64,000 nt of DNA from Ceratopteris richardii (lineage: Eukaryota > Streptophyta > Polypodiopsida > Polypodiales > Pteridaceae). The position numbers and the translations under genes are program-made. The notes under the pieces are model-generated. The model did not search any database, was not told the origin of the DNA, and worked only from the letters and a program-made list of their open reading frames with translations. The DNA is taken from the NCBI GenBank assembly GCA_020310875.1, contig CM035407.1, positions 68,052,658-68,116,657 on the forward strand, written 5' to 3'. Positions 56,135 to 64,000 of the stretch are shown here, one piece after another. Position 1 is the first letter of the stretch. Each line of letters opens with the position of its first letter.

Positions 56135-58430
56135 CTTCTTGTAACTCACCATGTAGGAAAGCATTCTTCACATCCATCTGATGCAAAGTCCATCCTTTTG
56201 CTGTAGCTAATGCAACAAGTGTTCTGACAATAGACATTTTAGCTACAGGGCTGAATGTTTCCTCATAATCAATGCCAAATGTCTGTGCATATTCTTTAGC
56301 TACCAATTGTGCTTTATACATGCTTATGCTACCATCAGCATTATGCTTTACCTTGTAAACCCATTTGCAGCCTATGGGTTTCTTTTCTTGCGGCAATGGA
56401 ACCAGCTTCCATGTATCATTTCCATAAAGTGCAACCATCTCCTCATCCATAGTTGTTTCTCAATTTGCAATTCCAATTGCATCTTCAAAGCAAGAAGGTT
56501 CATCATCTTGTATTACCTTTGTCATGTAGGCACAATGACAAGCCATATAACTATCATACGTTAATCGTTGCACTAAATTCTGCATCCTCCCAGATCTTCT
56601 TAGTCCTAGGTCACTTCTCCTTGTATCATCTGCATGTGTCCTTCTTACTCCTGAGTCTTCATAGAGGGTATTCTAAGTTCCTCAACAAGACTCTTTTCTG
56701 AACCGCTTGAATCTCATCAATGTCTTCAAAACCTACACATGTTTTATGACCTGCAAAAATCTTTTCTTTACCTTTCTTAGATGTATTTGATGAATTTGAT
56801 GGACTGAACTTTCCACGCAATCTTCCACTCCATGGATTTGTGTTGGAACTATTGCTTGGTGATGCATCTGGTCCACTCAAAACTTGAGATTTTGCACTTG
56901 ATTTTTCAGCATTTTCTTTGTCATTTGGTTAAAGATTCAGTCTTTCTTTGGCATATGCATAGAAGCTTGACATTTCATCAAATACCACATCTCTACTCAC
57001 CTTTACCTATCGTGTGAGTGGGTTATAACATTTATATCCCTTTTGCTCAAGGGAGTGTCCAATGAAGACACACTTTTCTGCTTTCGGATCAAGCTTCATC
57101 CTCAATTCATCTGTGATATGTACATATGCAATATAGCCAAAAACTTTCAGATGTGATAAGTTTGGATTTTTACCTGTAAACTTCTCTTCAGGTGTAAGTT
57201 GATGTACAATAGCAGTCAGAGTTTGTTCATGATGTATACAACAATATGCACAGCTTTTGCCCAATAACAATGAGACATATTCTTCTCAGCCATCAAGACT
57301 CTTGCTATTTCTAGAATATGTCTATTTTTGCATTCAAAAACACCATTCTGTTGTGGTGTGTACCTGCATGAAAACTGACACCGAGTTCCATGATTTTTTA
57401 GAAAACTGTTGAACTCATTTGACATGTATTCACCTCCTCCATCAGATCTTAAAGTCTGAATGTACTTCCCTGTTTGCTTTTCCACCATAGCTTTAAAATT
57501 CTAGAAGTGACTGAACACCTCGCTCTTCTCTTTCATGAAATATACCTATACTTTGCGTGTATGATCATCAATGAAAGTAACATAAAACCTAAAACTGCCC
57601 ATAGATGTGGTCTTTGTTGGACCCCAAACATATGTATGTACTACTTCTAGTACATTCTCACTAACATGCTTGTCATGTGGAAATGATGCTCTTGGCTGTT
57701 TACCAAATTGACATGCTGCACATACCTTTTGCATTTCTGCAACTTTGAAATTTGGTAGTCCATGGACAATCTCCTTTGACTTCATCACTTTCAGCCTTTG
57801 CAAGTTTTCATGTACAATCCGTTTGTGCCACATCTCTATATCTTCAATAACTCCTGCACCTTTCGCAAACATGGCTGCATTCATTTCAGGAATCTTCACA
57901 TTTAAGGTGAACATCCTACCCACTTTGTTTCCTTTGGCAACCAATCGTCTATCCTGCTTGTACTCTTCTATATATAATCCATCAGCATTGAACCTGACTT
58001 GTAATCCCTGGTCAACCATTTGTCCAACAGAAACTAGATTCTATGCAGCACATCAGCAAGATGTTTTACCTTTCCATCCTCCATCGATAGTGCGATGTTT
58101 CCTGTATGCTCAATAGGATGTGATGTGTCATCACCTGCTTCAACATATCTAGGAACTGGAAATTTTTGCAAAGTACTAAACCATTCCGCATGACTGTCAT
58201 GTGATTTGAAGCACCTAAATCAACATACTAGACATTATCATTTGATTTTGAATCACCAGCAGACATTGTATTCATCATGTGATGTTGAACCATGAATAGA
58301 TTCTCAGAATCATCTGCACTTATGGATGCATAGTTATTCTCTTGCCTTCTGTTATTTTGATTTTTCAACTTGCAATCACGTTCAAAGTGTCCAGCTTTAC
58401 CACAATTCCAACATCCTTTAATATCATTAT
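56135..58430 (-). pseudogene. Copia element C fragment: knuckle to RT
   Basis: On the minus strand the order is knuckle C-W-N-C-G-K-A-G-H-F-E-R-D-C (about 58415), protease D-L-G-A-S-N-H-M (about 58215, usually D-S-G-A-S) after a TAG, pre-integrase M-W-H-K-R and C-A-A-C (58019-57546), integrase I-D-D-H-T-R, R-S-D-G-G-G-E-Y and Q-N-G-V-F-E-C, and the first part of RT (W-K-L-V-P-L-P, G-C-K-W-V-Y-K-V-K, A-F-L-H-G-E-L-Q-E). RT is cut off by the B2 LTR. The gag side is cut off by the A9 LTR. Stops and shifts are scattered throughout. Confidence 0.88.
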
Positions 58431-58767
58431 TGTTGATATATTTAGGTAGTGATGTGTGTGAACACACTAGGACTACCGGGGCACTTTTTGTCCTCTTTAG
58501 GAGGTTTTTTTCCCCCGGCTTGTATATACGCCTAATGCCCTAATAGGCTACTTATCTTTGTACATTCTCTAGTAATACATTCTGTATTGTGTGTTTGTGC
58601 TCCAAGCTTCTTCTTCTTCCTTGTGCTATTCGCGTGCTTCTACAGACGTCTAACTCCAACAATTGGTATTAGAGCAGGTCGTCGCTTCATCTAGGGCGCC
58701 GTCAACACTCCTCCATTTGTAGTCTCAGAATCGCACGCATTTTGGTGAGCATACTCAACGTGTTTCC
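58431..58767 (+). repeat. Family A LTR, primer site and start of leader (A9)
   Basis: The LTR covers 58431-58661 (231 bp) and is inserted in the knuckle region of C. The primer site at 58663 carries one change (TGGTATTAGAGC). About 85 bases of leader follow and stop at 58767, where the minus-strand A10 LTR begins. Confidence 0.88.
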
Positions 58768-58998
58768 TGTTGGAGTTAGATGTCTGCAGAAGCACGCAAA
58801 CAACACAAGAAAGAAGAAGAAGCTTGGAGCACAAACACACAATACTGAATGTATTACTAGAGAATGTACAAAGATAAGTAGCCCATTAGGGCAATAGGCA
58901 TATATACAAGCCGGGGGAAAAAAACCTCCTAAAGAGGAAAAAAAGTGCTCCGGTAGTCCTAGTGTGTTCACACACATCACTACCTAACTATATCAACA
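58768..58998 (-). repeat. 3' LTR of A10
   Basis: This 231-bp LTR has TGTTG and CAACA ends. The polypurine tract complement AAATCCCCCCTGGGA follows on the inner side. Confidence 0.92.
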
Positions 58999-59072
58999 AA
59001 TCCCCCCTGGGAGTGATGCGGTGAACAAGGAGCTGGCACTCATGTATAAGGAAGTGCCAAGCTATGTGGAAA

Positions 59073-62000
59073 TCACTCCACAAAAGGAAGTAAGCCCAAA
59101 GCTTTGCAGAAAGCTTCAAACTTCTCCCTAGGCAAAGCCTTCGTGAAAAGGTCTGCAATGTTCTCCTGCGTGGGCACATATGCCAAGCTGATCTCCCCAG
59201 CAGAGAACCTCTCCCTGACATAGTGATAATGCACCTCAATGTGCTTAGTGCGAGCATGGAACACAGGGTTCCTCGCAATTTCCAATGCGCTCTGACTGTC
59301 AGTGAAGATGGTGGTGGCAGAAGACTGGCCAACACCCAAATCAGCCATAAGGCATGTGAGCCACACACACTCAACAGTCGTTGTGAAAGCTGCCCTATAT
59401 TCAGCCTCACAACTGGAAGTGGCCACAGTAGGCTGCTTCTTGCTCAACCAAGATATACATGAGCTACCAAGCATGAAGCAAAAACCATTGGTGGACACAC
59501 GCGTGTCATAGCAACCAGCCCAATCTGAGTCAGAAAAAGCATGCAAATCTAGCGGTAGTGATCCCCCCTTGGGAAAAAACAACCCAAGTAGCCGAGTACC
59601 ACTCAAGTAGCGAAAGATGCACTTAGCTGCCTTCCAATGCGTGACTCTTGGGCAATGCATAAACCTGCTCATCTATGAGATAGCAAACTGAATATCTGGC
59701 CGAGTAATGCATAAATAAATCAGGCATCCGACAGTCTGCTGATAGAGAACAACATCAAATGCATCTCTAGCATCATGAAGACTCAAGCGTAAACCTGTCT
59801 CCATAGGAGTGGCAATAGGCTTACAGTCTTCAAGGCCAAAACGCTGCAATAATGTGTCAATATATTTCATTTGACACAAAGCCATTCCACCATCAACTTG
59901 CATAAACTGAATGCCCAAATAGTGATGCAGATGCCCCAAATCAGACATCTCAAATGAGGCATGCAAATCAGCCTTGAAATCAGCAATATGCTTCTCAATA
60001 CGACCAGTGAGCAGCATGTCATCAACATAGACAACAATGATCAGAAGCACATCATTAGCACGCTTAACATATAAGGTGCTTTCAGTTGGACTGTTCACAA
60101 AACTATGTGCAACCAGATAGGCATGTATCTTCTCATACCAAGCACGTGGTGCTTGCTTTAAACCATATAATGCCTTCTTTAACCTGCACACCTGTTTTTC
60201 ATGCCCTTTCTGCACAAAGCCACGAGGCTGAAAAACATACACTTCTTCATGCAAGTCACCATTCAGAAATGCAGTTTTAATGTCCAACTGATGTACATTC
60301 CAACCATGATGGGCTGCAAGTGCACAAATGCTCCGAACAGTAGTCATACGACATGTAGGTGCAAAGCTCTCATCAAAATCAATGCCTCTTTCCTGCGCAT
60401 AACCCTTTGCAACAAGCCTAGCCCTATACCTGTCAACTGTACCATCAGGTTTACGCTTCAGCTTGTATACCCACTTAGTGCCAATGGCCTTCTTTCCAGG
60501 AGGCAAGTCACATAAAGACCATGTACCATTCTTCATTATAGCATCATATTCAGATTGCATGGCAGCCATCCAATTTTTTGAATTCTGTGCTTCATCAAAA
60601 GAAACAGGCTCATTCTCATCACAGAGACTAGACGCAGCCATAGCATAGCATTCTGATGCAAAGAAGGCACTATGAGAGCCTGAATGAGTACGATATGACA
60701 AAGGTGCATCTAATTTGCTGTCACGCAAAGTCTGCACCAGCCATTTTGGCATAGTTTTTGCCTGCTCAATATCAGCTCTCTCATCAACAAGTGCATCATG
60801 TAAATCTGCATCAGAAATAGAATGATCTGCATCATCATATGAAATCTGCAAAGGCTGAGAAGTTGCCTCATTAGGACTAGCACTAGACTGTCCACCTATA
60901 AAAAGAGGCATCAACCTATCATACATGTCTTTGGAGCTAACAGATGTCTCCTTAGTACATGAAAGCAATGGCTGAATAGCATCTTCCACAAAGACAACAT
61001 CACGGCTAACCAGAATGCGTTTAGTTTGTGGATGATACAGACTTTAGCCTTTACTTTTAGAACTGTACCCAACAAAAATACATTTTAGTGCCTTATCATC
61101 CAATTTTCTGCGATGTTGTTTAGGCACTAATGCATATGCCAAACAACCAAAAACACGTAGATGAGCAACAGATGGCTTGCGGTCATGCCAAGCCTCATAT
61201 GGAGTGATAGACTGCAGCGCTTTAGTGGGACACTTGTTCAGTACATATGCTACACACATGACAGCCTCAAGCCAGAAACTATGTGGTAAAGCCTGACTCT
61301 TGACCATGCACCTCGCCATCTCCATGAGTGACCTGTTCTTTCGTTCAGCAACTCCATTCCGTTGAGGTATATACGGCATTGCACACTAGTGTTTTATCCC
61401 ACGTTCAACCAGAAATGCATTAAAATCAGAAGACATATATTCCCCCCCTCGATCAGAACGGAGGGTGCCCATTTTACATGCTGACAGATTTTCAGCCAAA
61501 ACCAAAAATTGTTTAATTCACATGAACACTTCAGACTTTTCTTTGAGTGGATATACCCATGCATGCCGGGAAAAATCATCAATGAAAGTCATGAAGTAAA
61601 GGTAATTCCCAAAAGAGGGTGTCTGCATAGGACCACAGACATCACTATGTACAAGCTGCAATTTCTGCGTAGCCCGAATTGAACCATCTTTTGGAAAGGA
61701 GGAACGCTGCATTTTGCCCAGAATACAGGTTTCACATACATGTTTTCCAGGTGCCTCAAGCTTGGGCAAAGAAGACACCATATCAGATTTCTGCAAGCGT
61801 AGCAAACACGCAAAATTCAGATGACCAAAGCATGCATGCCAAAGCTTTGCATCTGACATAGCCTGAGAATCATGAACTTCACATGCCAAATCATTCACAG
61901 ATCTTTCATAGTCTATGAGCTTATACAGCCCACGACATAAAATGCAAGAAGCAATAATCACATCGCCATTTGATAGATCATGAACTGTACACCTGTCATC

Positions 62001-63320
62001 AACAAATTTCACAACCAAGCCAATCTTGGCTAATGCAGAAACTAATAACAGATTCTTCTTGATCCCTGGCACAAATAAAGCATCTAACAAGGTGAAAGAA
62101 CTACCATCAGCAGTAGTCAGAATGATCTTACCAACTCCCATAACAGGATAAGAGGAGTTATTGGCGCATGTGACAGTATTCCCTGTAGGAGCAGGCTCGA
62201 GTGAAGAGAAGAAACTGTGCTGCGAGGTAATATGTTTGGTCGCCCCACTGTCAAAGTACCAAACATCTGAGTCCTCTGCAGACATGCATTGCTCATGAGA
62301 AGATGGGTCAAAACTGCAAACAGTAGTAAATGCCCATTCTTCTTCCTGCACAAGATTAGCAGACTCTGTTTTTGGTGTAGAGGCTTCTACAACAACCATT
62401 CCAACCTCCTTTTTCTTTGTTTCTTTTGCAGCCAGTTTTGGACAGTTCTTTATGATATGATCATTCCCTTTACAATACTTGCAAAATAATTTCTGCTTTT
62501 CTGATTTCTTCTCATCTTTATCCTGGTTCTTCGAATGTGCAGCACTTGCAGATTTTTGCTTACTAGTAGAAGAGCTCCATTTTCTTTTGCCCTTCTGACT
62601 AGCCAGGAAAGCTTGATCTGCAACACACATAATGGACCTGTTCTACCTGGACTGATCTTCCTGCAAGAGAACAGAGACTAACTCCTCAAATGATAAGGCA
62701 TTCGGATTGCCTTTCATCATCAACCGAAGAGTAGAAGCAAAACTCTAATATGAATCAGGAAGACCATTTAGAACGGTCTACACAACTGAGCTATCTGGTA
62801 CAACCTCATCAGCAGAAATCAACTGTTCCTTCAAATCTTTGATCTTCGTTACGAAACTGTCCGTAGAATCACCTTCATTCATGTGCTCACTCTCCAACTG
62901 TTTTCGGAGGTAAGCAACACGAGCCTCATTCCTAGCTTGGTACAATGTGGTAAGTGTATCCCAAGCATCCCTAGCTGTTCTGCAAGAGTGAATATGAGGA
63001 ATAATGGCATGTTTGACAGACAAAGCTATCAATGCATGTGCCTGGGCATCTTTGCCATCCCAACAAATTTGCTCTGCAGTAGGTGCAACAGAAACAACAA
63101 CACAGACAGGAATCTGTGGATTATCATCTTCGACACCATCTTCATGAGCTCCAGCACCTGTATTTGCAGTACCTGTCATTACAGGTGTAACAGGACGTCT
63201 TTCAACACCCTACACAATGTTCCACAATCCTTTTGCAACCAAAACATGTCGCATCATATAAGCCCATAATGGGTAGTTGGTACCATCCAAATTATCCTCA
63301 ACAGCCAACATACGGAATTT
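59073..63320 (-). pseudogene. A10 gag-pol polyprotein remnant
   Basis: The gag start is lost: F-R-M-L-A-V-E-type sequence near 63318 is joined to the leader. TAG at 63212-63210 is the same codon-43 stop seen in A7 and A8. The capsid is open at 63179-62778. The knuckle C-K-Y-C-K-G-N-D-H-I-I-K-N-C is complete (about 62489). Protease F-D-S-G-A-T-K-H-I (about 62255) and integrase to 61518 are readable. After stops and shifts the integrase end and RT continue (60989-59673) with Y-V-D-D-M (about 60023). A stop at 59673-59675 precedes RNase H (59672-59073). Confidence 0.92.
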
Positions 63321-63438
63321 GTGCAATTTCCCTAAAACACCTTAAGTATGCTCACCAAAATTTGTGCGATTCTAAGATTGTAACTGAAGGAGTGTCGACG
63401 ACACCTTAGATGAAGCGATGACCCGCTCTGATACCAAT

Positions 63439-63668
63439 TGTTGGAGTTAGATGTCTGTGAAAGCACGCAAACAACACAAGGAAGAAGAACAAGCTTGGAG
63501 CACAACACACAACACTGAATGTATTACTAGATAATGTACAAAGATAGGAAGCCCATTAGGGCAATAGGCATATATACAAACCGGGCAAAGAAACCTCCTA
63601 AAGAGGGAAAAAAGTGCCTCGGTGGTCCTAGTCTGTTCACACACATCACTACCTAAATATATCAACAC
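63439..63668 (-). repeat. 5' LTR of A10
   Basis: This 230-bp LTR is flanked on its inner side by the primer site complement at 63425-63437. The remaining leader (63330-63424) is only about a quarter of its usual length. Confidence 0.92.
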
Positions 63669-64000
63669 AGAGCAATTCGACCCTTCATCTAGGGTGTCAT
63701 CAACACCTCTTTGGTTCTAGACTCAGAATCATATAAAAAATGGTGAGCATACTCAAGGCGATTAGGAGTTCAAAATGGCTTCTCTTTGTTGGTGTCAAAA
63801 TTTTGATCTACGCTTGTTTCAACCTGCAAATGCACTATCATAGTGCTTATGCAAGAAATTTCATCCTTTTGTGCCAAAAATATATACAAGTTTTTGTCTG
63901 CTAGTATAAGTGCCTCAAAGTTTTCTATAGGTTTAGTAGAGGTCAACATGGTACTTTTGTTCAAATTTTTGAGATACAATCATTTTTTTTTTGCATTAGG
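63669..64000 (+). repeat. Family A leader without LTR (A11)
   Basis: On the plus strand this matches the A leader from just after the primer site (C-TTCATCTAGGGTGTC) to near the gag start (ACAATCATTTT). No LTR precedes it, because A10 is joined directly. Gag would begin just beyond the window. It is not a continuation of the A9 leader, since both contain the same first 100 bases. Confidence 0.75.

Larger units (their letters stand above)
58768..63668 (-). mobile_element. Nearly complete family A element A10
   Basis: LTRs are at 63439-63668 (5' on the minus strand) and 58768-58998 (3'), with a primer site complement at 63425-63437 and a polypurine tract complement at 58999-59013. The flanking 5-mers (TTTCC at 58763-58767, CAGAG at 63669-63673) do not match, so the target duplication has been lost or the ends are recombinant. 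The LTRs differ at roughly 18 positions. Most of the leader and the first gag codons are deleted. Confidence 0.9.

Noticed and set aside
58763..63673. Target-site duplication around A10
   Set aside because: The flanking five bases (TTTCC and CAGAG) differ, so a clean insertion cannot be claimed.

Overview
The window is plant nuclear DNA made almost entirely of decayed, nested LTR retrotransposons, with one recognisable host-type gene, a pentatricopeptide repeat (PPR) protein at 33427-34968. Direct signs of a plant are Ty1/copia and Ty3/gypsy polyproteins, initiator-Met-tRNA primer binding sites (core TGGTATCAGAGC) beside LTRs, a PLS-type PPR protein, a plant-type Argonaute MID fragment, and CHG/CG-type stop mutations. 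The wording of the PPR repeats and the very high repeat load suggest a large-genome fern or similar non-seed plant. That is inference, not proof. No rRNA, tRNA, CRISPR or bacterial feature was seen.

Layout. Positions 1-2509 hold two head-to-head fragments of a copia family here called A (LTR about 230 bp). Positions 2497-6574 hold the 3' half of a minus-strand gypsy element (G3) with an extra ORF after integrase. Positions 6575-18385 hold a long plus-strand gypsy element (G1): tandem-repeat leader, gag with an N-terminal extension, protease, RT/RNase H, a duplicated integrase zinc domain, integrase, a second retropepsin, an Argonaute fragment, a polypurine tract and a partial 3' LTR. Positions 18386-22877 are an A remnant split by a second copia family (B, LTR about 1 kb). 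Positions 22891-28430 are a complete but dead gypsy element (G2) with target duplication GTAAT, inserted in a copia remnant (D). Positions 29051-32400 are two A fragments sharing one LTR. Positions 32401-37587 carry the PPR gene and degenerate flanks. Positions 37588-44378 are an A copy (A6) interrupted by a complete A copy (A7, target duplication AGAAG). Positions 44379-46876 are mostly unassigned and include a GA microsatellite of about 218 bp. Positions 46877-52862 are a copia element (X) interrupted by a complete A copy (A8, target duplication ACAAC). Positions 52863-56134 are a minus B copy, 56135-58430 a minus copia C fragment, and 58431-64000 three more A pieces, including a nearly complete minus copy (A10).

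The genes do not form a pathway. Each element once encoded gag, protease, integrase and RT/RNase H for its own copying, and nearly all are now broken. The most unusual content is in G1: a second aspartic protease domain downstream of integrase, two tandem HHCC zinc domains with identical spacing, and a captured Argonaute MID-domain segment between pol and the 3' LTR. Family labels (A, B, C, D, X, G1-G3) are local names, not database names.
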